Positions 1 through 7,848 of a stretch of 34,576 nt of DNA are shown here, in pieces. Both the position numbers and the translations under genes were made by a program. This DNA comes from Mastigocoleus sp. MO_188.B34 (GTDB taxonomy: Bacteria; Cyanobacteriota; Cyanobacteriia; Cyanobacteriales; Nostocaceae): positions 1-34,576 of the forward strand of contig NZ_JASJDK010000097.1 of assembly GCF_030065675.1 (NCBI RefSeq), in the 5' to 3' direction. The notes beneath the pieces are model-generated. The model saw only the letters and a list, made by a program, of their open reading frames with translations. It was not told the origin of the DNA and made no database searches. Numbering within the stretch: position 1 is the stretch's first letter; every line of letters begins with the position of its first letter.

Positions 1-57
1 CTCAAAAGACTTACAAAAATCATCTACATGACAAAACAAAGCATCTAAACTGAACAT
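1..57 (-). pseudogene. IS982-family-like transposase, 5' end only (runs off window)
   Basis: Reading the minus strand from an ATG at 57-55 gives 19 codons, MFSLDALFCHVDDFCKSFE, before the window ends. The FCxVDDFC motif near the N-terminus is typical of IS982-type transposases. The ORF sits immediately next to the broken ISAzo13-like gene, which argues that one element inserted into the other. An inverted repeat lies just upstream at 58-65 and 97-104. Only the N-terminus is visible, so whether the element is intact is unknown. Confidence 0.55.
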
Positions 58-398
58 AGGACAGGCTGCTGATTTGATGTTATTCTCAGCTTACTACCTG
101 TCCTTTTTCTTATCCCGAACTCAGGTTCTATTAGACGTTTTCTTCCCCCTCCTTGCTTGCGAATCTGACTTAAGTTTCTAGTCTGTTTCAGTGGAGTATC
201 TAATTCCTGTTCAAGTTCCCGAATACCTGCTCTAATAGTTTTAGGAGATAGACCTGTAGCCTCGGAAACTAGGGTAATTCCACGTCTACCAATAGTTGTT
301 GCTTCTATTCCAGCCCAAAGCCGCGTTACCTTTTCATTCAAGTATGGAGCTAGGGCATTAAACCTATCTTTGATAGACTCAGCGCTTAACATGTTCAC
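45..398 (-). pseudogene. ISAzo13-family transposase, N-terminal remnant
   Basis: The first ~80 residues resemble the N-terminal helix-turn-helix region of ISAzo13-type transposases: a short segment with AESIKDRF, then a TIGRRGI element, a GLSPKTIRAGIRELE helix and the basic RKQGGGRKR stretch. In intact members a DDE catalytic domain of several hundred residues follows. Here the frame runs about 30 further residues of unrelated sequence and stops, with the IS982-like start directly behind it. The gene is therefore truncated and should be inactive. The track start at 398 is GTG; an ATG lies two codons inside (392-390). The call rests on motif memory. Confidence 0.65.
58..104. repeat. 8-bp inverted repeat at the IS junction
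   Basis: AGGACAGG at 58-65 is matched by CCTGTCCT at 97-104. The pair lies between the IS982-like start codon and the break in the ISAzo13-like frame, so it may belong to the element's end or leader. No partner at the other end of the element can be seen. Confidence 0.4.
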
Positions 399-1360
399 TT
401 TTGAATCAGATTTATGAAGTTCGTTCTAGGTAATGACTAAAAAAGAGACAGGCGCTTGCGCCAATCATTTGCAAATAAGTACAACTGAATAACCAAACAA
501 TTCAAAGGTATTTAAAATACGTTTAATAACATTCATTTTGAGTGTTACGATATCAGAATACTAACTTTAAATTACCCTTGCAGCATATATAGCTATAGGT
601 AGAACTATAGCGGAATTTAAATTACGGGCTTAAGATACATTGTTATAAATTGCAAGGCACCATAGTAACATTTTTCTAGTATTACAATTATTAAAAACAA
701 CTTATATTGCACAAGAAATCAGGGGTTATATAATGAATAATATAAATCAAGAACAATACTCATTTAGCATCGTAGATTAATAAGATTAAATAGCTTTAAT
801 GTGATTTTCTTAATAAAAGTATTGTTTTAAAATATTCCTTAAATTGACTGGCATATTAGCTCAAAATATTTATTAGCCGAAATATTGGATAGGTTAAAAG
901 ATTTCTTTATCTGATGAGTAAAAGCTAAACGTACGTAAAAAAAAACGTGAATATTCACAAATTTCAACATTTATTTAGGTACATTTTGGGAATTATTATT
1001 TATTATAAAATTCCTTAATTTTAGACTTAAGATCAAAGAAGGGCGTACCATTAAATTACGAATAAAATTACTAAAGGTACGCATTTTAAACTGTTTATTT
1101 TTACAATTTAATTTTTACAATAATTCTCAAATTCACTAACTAGGGCTTGCTGTTAGAAAAGTTATTTGGTGTGTTTAGGGAATAGGAAACGGGGAACAGG
1201 GAACAGTTTTACCCCTATTTTTTCAAATTTTTTGCAGTCCAAAAAATTGCGAATGGAAGGTTTTGAAACTTTATATGCTTATTCTCTTGCACTTTTTTCC
1301 ACAAAAATAGCTTGAAAAGCTTACAAGATAAGAGTTTTAAAGTTATTCAGCAGACCCTAA
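399..1360. other. AT-rich stretch without recognisable gene
   Basis: No convincing coding region is seen on either strand. It contains a small GC palindrome (GGCGC-TT-GCGCC, 451-462), a 12-bp palindrome GTGAATATTCAC near 946-957, and a 7-bp-arm hairpin (GCGTACC 1043-1049 with GGTACGC 1076-1082). Around 1178-1215 is a GGGAACAGGGAACAG-type spacer motif that recurs near 22250 and 24600. An ATG at about 733 opens a 15-codon frame that was not accepted as a gene. Confidence 0.5.
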
Positions 1361-2344
1361 CTAATCGTATTGTGTTGCTTTTTCGTAATCGCCAATCGCA
1401 TAGCAAGCGACTTTTAAACTTGCACGAGCTTGTTCCTCACTGCGAGGATTTTTATTTCGAACTAAGTTTAAACGTTGTTCGTAGTAATCAATAGCTTTTT
1501 GATAATCACCTAAAGCTTCATGAGCTACACCCAATTTACCCAAAGATTGCTCTTGCGCTCTTTCATCATCAATTTCTCGAGCAATCTCTAAACTTTGTTC
1601 GTAATAAGTAACAGCTGTTGTGTGCTCTCCTAGAGCACAATAAGCATTACCAAGATTTTTTAACACTTGCTCTTCACCCCATTTATCTTTGAGTTGACGG
1701 GCAAACTCTAAACTTTGTTCTTGACATTCAATTGCTTGTGGTAAATTATTTAATGCTTTATATACCAATCCTAAATTATTGAATGCAGCAATTATAGAGC
1801 GACAATCTTTTAATTCCCGACATATCTGCAAACATTGCTGCAAATTTTCAACAGCTTCCTTATATCTACCTAAGTGACGCTGGGCGTTACCTAAGTAAGA
1901 AAATGCTTGGATTTTCACCTGCAGATTATTAGAATCTTTCATTACCGACAAACATTCTTGGGAATAGACGATCGCACTTTTATAATCTTGTGAACTGTAA
2001 GCTACAAGCGCTAAACAAGAAAGTGCTTGTCCTTGTTGTTGCAATTTCCCAAATGCTTGAAATAAGGCTAGTGCTTGCTGCAGAGATTCAATCGCTCTGA
2101 CAAACTCACCAACTTGTTGATGTTCGATACCATGCCGTAATAGCATAGTTGCTTGTAATAAATAATCCTCAGCTTGTTCTTTGGCTGTGGGCTTTTCTAT
2201 ATAAGAATCTTCATATAATTTTTCATCAGAATTTTCATAAAAATTGTGGGTTATTGTGTCACGTTTCCCGAGTACGAAGTCGTTTTCTGGTATTTGTACG
2301 GAAACAGTGTTTTTACTGGTAGAATCACATCCGCCTTCGCTCAT
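1361..2344 (-). CDS. Tetratricopeptide (TPR) repeat protein
   Basis: The protein of ~327 residues is made almost wholly of kinesin-light-chain-like TPR units. Repeated phrases such as LGNAYCALGEHTTAVTYYEQSLEIA, with alternating A-helix and B-helix residues, recur at 40-residue spacing from about residue 60 to the end. The N-terminal ~55 residues are polar and not repeated. No enzyme domain is visible, so it is probably a protein-binding scaffold. The frame can be extended to a TTG at 2401, but an ATG at 2344-2342 preceded by an ATAGGT-like ribosome site is the better start. The neighbour on the far side (2613) is divergent. The partner is unknown. Confidence 0.8.
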   Translation of the reverse strand: MSEGGCDSTSKNTVSVQIPENDFVLGKRDTITHNFYENSDEKLYEDSYIEKPTAKEQAEDYLLQATMLLRHGIEHQQVGEFVRAIESLQQALALFQAFGKLQQQGQALSCLALVAYSSQDYKSAIVYSQECLSVMKDSNNLQVKIQAFSYLGNAQRHLGRYKEAVENLQQCLQICRELKDCRSIIAAFNNLGLVYKALNNLPQAIECQEQSLEFARQLKDKWGEEQVLKNLGNAYCALGEHTTAVTYYEQSLEIAREIDDERAQEQSLGKLGVAHEALGDYQKAIDYYEQRLNLVRNKNPRSEEQARASLKVACYAIGDYEKATQYD

Positions 2345-2612
2345 TAACCAATACCTATTTTGTATGACTTTGAGTCCAGTGTTCCCAATGTTACTCTTCA
2401 ATTTTCATGTTAATGATATACTTCACAACAACTTCATGGGAAATATATTTCCATTTACCTTATACATTCCCATGGATTTGATTGTTTTTTTTTAATGAGC
2501 GAAATTTACAAAAAATTAACACTAAATAAGATATAAAATATCAAGAATATTATTTCAATAATTTTTAATAGCACATAGTCATTGTTCAGTTAAATCATAA
2601 TCATTAGCTTCT

Positions 2613-3023
2613 ATGGAAATTAGAAATACTTCAGTACAGATAAACCTTCACATTTATCAGTCAGTTCAAAGGTTGAACTGGCTAGTAGGGTTAGGAATAA
2701 TTTTAAGTTCTTTTACATTCCCTGATTTGGTCGTCCTAGGACAAGAAAGTACAGATTTGCTTATTAATCAGCAAAAAGAAGCATGTAATAAATTCAAGGA
2801 AGAGAAATCAAAAGATAAACATGTAGATATTGCTTCCACTGGTCTAATACCTGGTACGCAGACCATATCAGATGAATTACAAAATGTGCAAATTCAACTA
2901 GTAACTGCAAGAAATCGCTTTCAAGAGAAGCATCCAGTTATAGTCAATCTAAAAAGAAGAGAAAAAGCACTTGAGAAATTGCTGTTGCAACGTGTAAAAA
3001 GTACCTGCCAAACTTTAAAGTAA
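2613..3023 (+). CDS. Small secreted or anchored protein resembling a Wzz/GumC coiled-coil segment
   Basis: This 136-residue protein has an N-terminal hydrophobic segment (about residues 23-43, LNWLVGLGIILSS onward) that could be a signal peptide or membrane anchor. A charged, helical C-terminal half follows. The stretch LQNVQIQLVTARNRFQEKHP, followed by a leucine-rich Lys/Arg helix, resembles the periplasmic coiled coil of polysaccharide co-polymerases and GumC-like proteins, where the pattern aRxxF/YxxxHPxVxxLxxxxxxLE is common. Those proteins are much longer and have two membrane segments and often a kinase domain, all absent here. No Shine-Dalgarno sequence is obvious before the ATG. It may be a small protein of its own or a remnant; the similarity is from memory. 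Confidence 0.55.
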   Translation: MEIRNTSVQINLHIYQSVQRLNWLVGLGIILSSFTFPDLVVLGQESTDLLINQQKEACNKFKEEKSKDKHVDIASTGLIPGTQTISDELQNVQIQLVTARNRFQEKHPVIVNLKRREKALEKLLLQRVKSTCQTLK

Positions 3024-3062
3024 ATATACAAATTTTGATAATACTTATAGTTTTTACTTTTA

Positions 3063-3626
3063 TTATTCCAACAACCAACCAAATAATTCCCCGAGAGTTA
3101 ATTGAAAAGCTTTAGCAAAATCAGGTACGGGTAAAACATCTGTTGCGAGTTCAAAAAATGCAGGTTGTTGCTTAGGAAAATAAACTAATACAGACTGTTC
3201 GCTGGGATCTATCAGCCATCCCAATTGGGTACCATTATCTAAACAGTGAAGAATATTTTTGGTAACTTTAGTTTGACTTTGCTCTGGAGATAAAATTTCA
3301 ATTGTCCAGTTTGGTGAAATCTTGAAAGAATCAGCTATTTCGCCATTGCTATCGCGGGGTATTCTCTCCCATGTAAATACACTTATATCAGGTACGGTGG
3401 AACGTTCGCCAAAGGTACATCTGAGTTCAGAGAACGCACGAGCTGTTTTTTGAGGTTTGAGTGCAAAATTAATGGCAGTGGATAGTTCAGTCTGAATTGC
3501 ACTATGTTTTCCTTTCGGCATCGGTTTCTGAATAATTTTTCCGTCTACGTATTCACTGGGGGGCTTAGTTTCTGGTAATACCAAAAACTCTTCTAGAGTG
3601 ATGGATTTAGATGAAGTTGTAACCAT
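3063..3626 (-). CDS. Uma2 family (DUF820) endonuclease-like protein
   Basis: At 187 residues this is full length for the Uma2/DUF820 family, which is very abundant in cyanobacteria and has the PD-(D/E)XK nuclease fold. The N-terminus has the usual ITLEEFLVLPET opening and an EYVDGKI(I) strand. The core motifs are VPDISVFTW (Asp) near residue 78 and WTIEILSPEQ (Glu) near residue 106, followed by K residues in QTKVTKN. These would make the metal-binding site. The ATG at 3626 begins MVTTSSKS, typical for the family. Cellular substrates of these proteins are not established. Confidence 0.85.
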   Translation of the reverse strand: MVTTSSKSITLEEFLVLPETKPPSEYVDGKIIQKPMPKGKHSAIQTELSTAINFALKPQKTARAFSELRCTFGERSTVPDISVFTWERIPRDSNGEIADSFKISPNWTIEILSPEQSQTKVTKNILHCLDNGTQLGWLIDPSEQSVLVYFPKQQPAFFELATDVLPVPDFAKAFQLTLGELFGWLLE

Positions 3627-3735
3627 AATTTGGTTTTCCGTTCAATCCTATGGTTGTCTTGATTGCATTTTATCTTGATCGCCCCAAGGGACAAATTTAG
3701 AGTCTTGTCATCTTTTGGTGATAAGCCCAAAGGGC

Positions 3736-3762
3736 AGAGGCTACGCCGACGCCGCAGGCTCT
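3736..3762. repeat. GC-rich imperfect palindrome
   Basis: A 27-bp imperfect palindrome, AGAGgCTaCGcc... to ...AGGCTCT, lies in an otherwise AT-rich spacer upstream of the Uma2 gene. It resembles the short GC-rich dispersed repeats common in Nostocales intergenic DNA. Confidence 0.4.
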
Positions 3763-3827
3763 AGCCGAAGACATCCCAGTAGAAACGCGTCAAACAGGTA
3801 GAGAGCAAAGGTGGAAGAAGTGAAATT

Positions 3828-4184
3828 TTAAATATTTATTTTGTTTAAAGTTGCAACTAATATACTTTGCATTTCTTCGACCTCATTCATGATATGGGAA
3901 AAAAGGTCTTTTTCGACTAAAGCGACTTCCTTAGCAATGATGAATTGTGTGTCGAGTTCCCTCAAAGAACCTAATGCAATATGTAAAAATTGTATATATT
4001 CTTGCTTTGAGCGTCTTCCGTAGCCCTCTGCAATAGCAATATTAGATGCAACAGATACAGATGAGCACCGTATTTGACTGGTCAATCCATACAATTCGGA
4101 TTGAGGAAATAGGTGTGTAAATTTGTAGCAGTTAATGGCAAGTTGGACGGCTCATTGCCATATAAATTGATTCCTGTAGCTCAT
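3828..4184 (-). pseudogene. Four-helix-bundle (S23/IVS-type) protein gene interrupted by TGA
   Basis: The frame from a TTG at 4094 gives YGLTSQIRCSSVSVASNI and GYGRRSKQEYIQFLHIALGS, the signature of the small four-helix-bundle family (23S rRNA intervening-sequence-type proteins, usually ~118 residues). Extending upstream in the same frame adds AVQLAINCYKFTHLFPQSEL, then a TGA at 4154-4152, then MSYRNQFIWQ from an ATG at 4184. Relatives usually read SYR..xxWQKA here, so TGA replaces the Lys codon. Reading through gives 118 codons plus stop, the family length. A second oddity is NIAIAEGYG instead of the usual NIAEGYG, a 6-bp tandem duplication. The gene is either dead or makes a truncated product from an internal TTG. 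Confidence 0.75.
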
Positions 4185-4246
4185 AGCTTCAGTTCTACGG
4201 GTAATAAAGTACTTGATCACCAAAAGCTGACAAGAGCCTTTGTTTG

Positions 4247-5716
4247 TCATAACTTCACAGTGACAGTTTTTACTTCTGTGTAATGCTCTAAACAATACTC
4301 GCCTAGTTCGCGTCCCATACCTGATTGTTTGAATCCACCGAAAGGTGCAGCAGCATCAAAAACATGATAGCAATTGACCCAGACCGTACCAGCACGAACA
4401 TTATTAGCGATCGCATGGGCTTTGGTAATATCTTGGGTCCAGACACCAGCAGCAAGACCGTACATAGTGGTATTTGCTAGCTCAATGACCTCATCGATGT
4501 CTTTAAATTTGATAATGCTCATCACCGGACCAAAAATTTCCTCTTGAGCAATTTTCATCTCATTTTTGACATCTGCGAATACTGTTGGTTGAATAAAGAA
4601 ACCACGATCGCCAACTTGATGACCACCACATAACATTTTTGCACCTTCACGCATACCCGATTCAATGTAGCTCATCACTTTATCGAATTGGTCTTTGTCC
4701 ACTTGGGGACCTTGTTGGGTATTAGGATTGAATGGATCGCCAACAATACGTTTTTTAGCTTTTTCTACGCTAAGTGCAACAAAATCGTCATAACATTTTT
4801 CTTCCACGAACAGACGGGAACCTGCATTACAGCACTGTCCTTGGTTGAAGAATAAGCTGTGATGAGCGCCTTCAATGGCTGCATCCATATCTGCATCTGC
4901 AAAGACGATATTCGGGCTTTTACCACCAAGTTCTAAAGTTATCCGCTTTAGGTTACTTTTAGCTGCAGCTTCCATCACTAAATGTCCGACCTCAGTAGAA
5001 CCGGTGAAAGCCAATTTATCTACATCCATGTGACGAGCGATCGCAGCTCCAGCAGTGGGTCCATATCCTGATAAAATATTAACTACTCCTGGAGGGAAAC
5101 CAGCTTCAATAATTAATTCCCCGACCCGCAAAGCTGAAAGAGGGGTCTGTTCCGCAGTTTTCATCACCACTGTATTACCAGTACATAAAGCAGGTCCCAA
5201 TTTCCATGCTTGCATTAGTAATGGAAAATTCCAAGGGATGATTTGACCCACCACACCCACTGGTTCGTGACGAGTGTAGCAGAAATATGGTCCATTAATA
5301 GGAATAGTCTTACCTTGTACCTTGTCTGCCCAGCCGGCATAATAGCGGTAACAACGGATAACTAAGCCCAAGTCACCGTAGGAAAGCTTCAGGGGTTTAC
5401 CATTATCTAAAGTTTCCAGTTGCGCCAACTCATCAATATTTTGCTCGATTAAGTCCGCTAATTTGTAGAGTAATTCACCGCGACGAGTTGCGGACATCTG
5501 ACGCCATTCTTTACCATGAAAGGCATTTTTAGCGGCTTCTACAGCCTTATCCACATCTGCTGCATCTGCTTCAGCAACGTTACAGATTACTTCACCTGTC
5601 GCAGGGTTAATCGTTTCAAATCTTTTACCACTAACACTTTCTACCCATTCATTATTTATTAGTAGCTTGGTTGGACCGATTTTCACCCGTTTTTCTGGTC
5701 TGGTGGTTGTAACCAT
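4247..5716 (-). CDS. NAD(P)-dependent aldehyde dehydrogenase (ALDH1/2-like)
   Basis: The enzyme oxidises an aldehyde to the carboxylic acid with NAD(P)+. The ~489-residue length and all landmarks fit the class 1/2 ALDH group: [18 protein letters not shown] in the cofactor fold, FTGSTEVG (Rossmann turn), LELGGKSP with the general-base Glu near residue 260, [12 protein letters not shown] with the catalytic Cys near residue 297, EEIFGPV, and [13 protein letters not shown] close to the C-terminus. The frame can start at a TTG (5728), but GGAGG lies five bases before the ATG at 5716, which settles the start. It is monocistronic as far as visible. The exact substrate cannot be read from sequence; retinal-like, apocarotenal and fatty aldehydes are all possible. 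Confidence 0.93.
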   Translation of the reverse strand: MVTTTRPEKRVKIGPTKLLINNEWVESVSGKRFETINPATGEVICNVAEADAADVDKAVEAAKNAFHGKEWRQMSATRRGELLYKLADLIEQNIDELAQLETLDNGKPLKLSYGDLGLVIRCYRYYAGWADKVQGKTIPINGPYFCYTRHEPVGVVGQIIPWNFPLLMQAWKLGPALCTGNTVVMKTAEQTPLSALRVGELIIEAGFPPGVVNILSGYGPTAGAAIARHMDVDKLAFTGSTEVGHLVMEAAAKSNLKRITLELGGKSPNIVFADADMDAAIEGAHHSLFFNQGQCCNAGSRLFVEEKCYDDFVALSVEKAKKRIVGDPFNPNTQQGPQVDKDQFDKVMSYIESGMREGAKMLCGGHQVGDRGFFIQPTVFADVKNEMKIAQEEIFGPVMSIIKFKDIDEVIELANTTMYGLAAGVWTQDITKAHAIANNVRAGTVWVNCYHVFDAAAPFGGFKQSGMGRELGEYCLEHYTEVKTVTVKL

Positions 5717-6043
5717 ATAGTCCTCCAATACTTTATTTTTTAAAAGTTTTTTGAACGTATTTATATGCTGGTTCGGTTACATAACACTTCTTGATTTTTT
5801 TATCTATATTTAACTTTTTCTTTACAGTATTTAATAGTTTCTTTGCAATAACTTTATATAAAAAAGAATATTAACCCCCCTGCAAGTTTGCAGAGGGGAA
5901 CGGAATACGGGGGAGCCAGATCAAGTGTAATCTGTTCATAGGAAATTGTCGCGGATAAAAAGTGAAATATTCACTCAATCCTTAATCTAATGGGCAAATA
6001 ACTATTTAGTAATTACTGTTTTGCGATAATTAATTTCCAGATT
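5717..6043. other. Spacer upstream of the aldehyde dehydrogenase; one hairpin
   Basis: No coding region is seen. It should hold the aldehyde dehydrogenase promoter and the 3' region of the mannosyltransferase gene. A hairpin at 5877-5898 (CCCCTGCAA with TTGCAGAGGGG, two-base bulge) is followed on the minus strand by a T-rich run and could terminate the mannosyltransferase transcript, though it lies ~145 bp past the stop. Confidence 0.4.
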
Positions 6044-7318
6044 TCACCCCACCCAAAGTCCTTGGGTAAATCTCACGGATAGACTAGCAAGGGTAATTGC
6101 GAAAAAACTCAAAGTTAAATATCCCCAACGGGAATAACGAGAGACTAATATACCTAACACAAGGCTAGTAGAGACAATACCGTAACTCAAACGATTTAGT
6201 GACATAGTGCTTCCAGAAGCAAAAAGTAATCCCAAGCCACACCACCCATATATAACCGCGATCATGCTAAGCTCCTGGCGTAGGTGCCACAATAAATAAC
6301 CACTACCAATGGTCGCCATAGTATTTATTAAAGGATCTCCGGCTAACAACCAAAGTAGAAAAGTTAAAACAATAATTCCGCTACCAACCTTTTCTGCACC
6401 CAATTTAGCTCGGGAACGCCACAATAAATAACCCAGAGTAATAATCAATGTGAATAAAATAGGATGTAAAGGGTCTTGAATGAAACCATGTTTCCAATTG
6501 CTCGTACCTGCAACTATTTGCACTAACATTTTCAGCCAACCTTCCCAGTCAAATCCTAAAGAATCACGCCATCCTTTCTGAGCAATGATAAAAGCAAGGG
6601 GTTCGCCAAATTGAATTGCACAATAAAGACTATATAGAAGTAAGCCAATAGCAGTAGCGAATCCAGCAAAATATGCACCTATTGGTTTACGTTGTTTCCA
6701 AGCAGTAATTATAAAAGTTGGAATCAGAGCAAGTCCCGTGGGACGAGTTGCTGTAGCCATTGCACCCCACAAAGCAGTCCAAACATATTGTTTGCGATCA
6801 AAGGCTTGTAAGGCTGCAATACTGAGAAACAAGTATAATCCTTCCGTATAAATAACACCTGCAAACATGGAAGCTGGAATCCAAGTTAGAACTGCAACAC
6901 TCCAAATAGCGGCTTTAGTGCCATTATATTGTTTAATCCAGAAGTACAAACAATAACATGCTAAACAAAATGACAAGTTATTTAGCAGCATTCCAGCAAT
7001 TTCAAACCGTAAACCCAAAATCATCAATCCCTTCACCATTAAAGGAAATAAGGGAAAGAAAGCAACATTATGTGCTCCACCATCATTTGTAAATTCATAA
7101 CCGCTAGTAGCGATATTGTAATAATGTTCGCTGTCCCAAGAACTAAAGACTTCCCAGCCAAATTGAGGAGATACACCCCCGGGGGGTGCGGGTAAGTTGG
7201 GAGCTAGGTATAGCATTACTATCCAAATTAGTAATCGACTGCTCAGCCATATTGCACCCGGAAGTAAGATGTCATTTGTCCATATAAATTTTCTGCCAAA
7301 TAACTGAATTTGCACCAT
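6044..7318 (-). CDS. PIG-V-like integral membrane mannosyltransferase family protein
   Basis: This is a 424-residue polytopic membrane protein with roughly ten hydrophobic segments, beginning at about residue 15. The first loop contains SSWDSEHYYNIATSGYEF (about residues 59-76), matching the WD(x)xxYxxIAxxGY motif of PIG-V-type mannosyltransferases and related GT-C enzymes, where acidic residues near the first loop are catalytic. VAFFPLFPLMV follows, also typical. Such bacterial proteins are thought to transfer a hexose from a lipid-linked donor on the outer face of the membrane. Acceptor and sugar are unknown. The ATG at 7318 begins the frame, and no operon partner is close. Confidence 0.8.
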   Translation of the reverse strand: MVQIQLFGRKFIWTNDILLPGAIWLSSRLLIWIVMLYLAPNLPAPPGGVSPQFGWEVFSSWDSEHYYNIATSGYEFTNDGGAHNVAFFPLFPLMVKGLMILGLRFEIAGMLLNNLSFCLACYCLYFWIKQYNGTKAAIWSVAVLTWIPASMFAGVIYTEGLYLFLSIAALQAFDRKQYVWTALWGAMATATRPTGLALIPTFIITAWKQRKPIGAYFAGFATAIGLLLYSLYCAIQFGEPLAFIIAQKGWRDSLGFDWEGWLKMLVQIVAGTSNWKHGFIQDPLHPILFTLIITLGYLLWRSRAKLGAEKVGSGIIVLTFLLWLLAGDPLINTMATIGSGYLLWHLRQELSMIAVIYGWCGLGLLFASGSTMSLNRLSYGIVSTSLVLGILVSRYSRWGYLTLSFFAITLASLSVRFTQGLWVG

Positions 7319-7515
7319 AAACCAATTGCATTACTGGGACATATTTATAACAATTATTTGTCACAAAGGTAGAAAAATTGGTATTGTATCAAACATTTAA
7401 TCGTCAAATCAAAAACTAATTGTAGCTTGCTGAATAGCTTAAAATTGGCGTTGCTAAAACAATATTTATTTTCACGAAATTTATTTTCACGAATGATTTA
7501 GGAACGAGAATTGAA

Positions 7516-7622
7516 TATAGCGGTTTTCATTTGAATCAAATACATTTTCTAATTCCCAAATGTAGAGACGTAAAATTTTACGTCTCTACGAGGTGTACTA
7601 CACTCAACCGAAAACCGCTATA
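7516..7622. repeat. MITE-like element with 13-bp terminal inverted repeats
   Basis: TATAGCGGTTTTC at 7516-7528 is perfectly inverted as GAAAACCGCTATA at 7610-7622. The element is 107 bp and cannot code for a transposase. It contains the 28-bp palindrome at 7562-7589, suggesting that one repeat is nested in another or that the element is composite. No clear target duplication is visible. Confidence 0.65.
7562..7589. repeat. Perfect 28-bp palindrome, copy A (arms GTAGAGACGTA, core AAATTT)
   Basis: The arms GTAGAGACGTA and TACGTCTCTAC flank a self-complementary AAATTT core. The same arms recur at 34080-34107 with core CCATGG, and in shorter form at 20739-20761. It lies downstream of recJ. Confidence 0.85.
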
Positions 7623-7751
7623 ATATCAAATCCGTTAGCATCGGAATTATATATTTTATATGAACAAAGGTTCAGAGTTTTTTCAATCACCTTTTAAATC
7701 ATTCCAAAGTAAACGGAAAGAATATAACCTGTAATTCTGAAATTTGGAATG

Positions 7752-7778
7752 GTGCGTTACGCGATGCTAACAGCACCC
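7752..7778. repeat. GGTGCGTTA-type imperfect hairpin
   Basis: GGTGCGTTA pairs with TAACAGCACC with one bulged base around the 8-base CGCGATGC loop. Similar GGTGCGTTA...CGCACC sequences are, from memory, common dispersed repeats in Nostocales. Confidence 0.5.
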
Positions 7779-7848
7779 TACTTTTGTGCTTTATTTAATC
7801 CATATTCCTTAAATCTATATTCCTTAGTATTGCTATATGGTATGAATT

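Larger units (their letters stand above)
7319..7848. other. Spacer with a palindromic element and a degenerate hairpin repeat
   Basis: No gene is seen. The stretch holds a 107-bp inverted-repeat element (7516-7622) with a perfect 28-bp palindrome inside it, and a GGTGCGTTA... to ...TAACAGCACC imperfect hairpin at 7752-7778, both listed separately. Near 7800-7825 is a short direct repeat, ATATTCCTTA. Confidence 0.5.

Noticed and set aside
733-780. 15-codon frame MNNINQEQYSFSIVD
   Set aside because: Too short, no ribosome site and no family resemblance; AT-rich chance is likely.
4152-4154. In-frame TGA as selenocysteine codon
   Set aside because: The family has Lys here and no selenium role; a nonsense mutation is far simpler.
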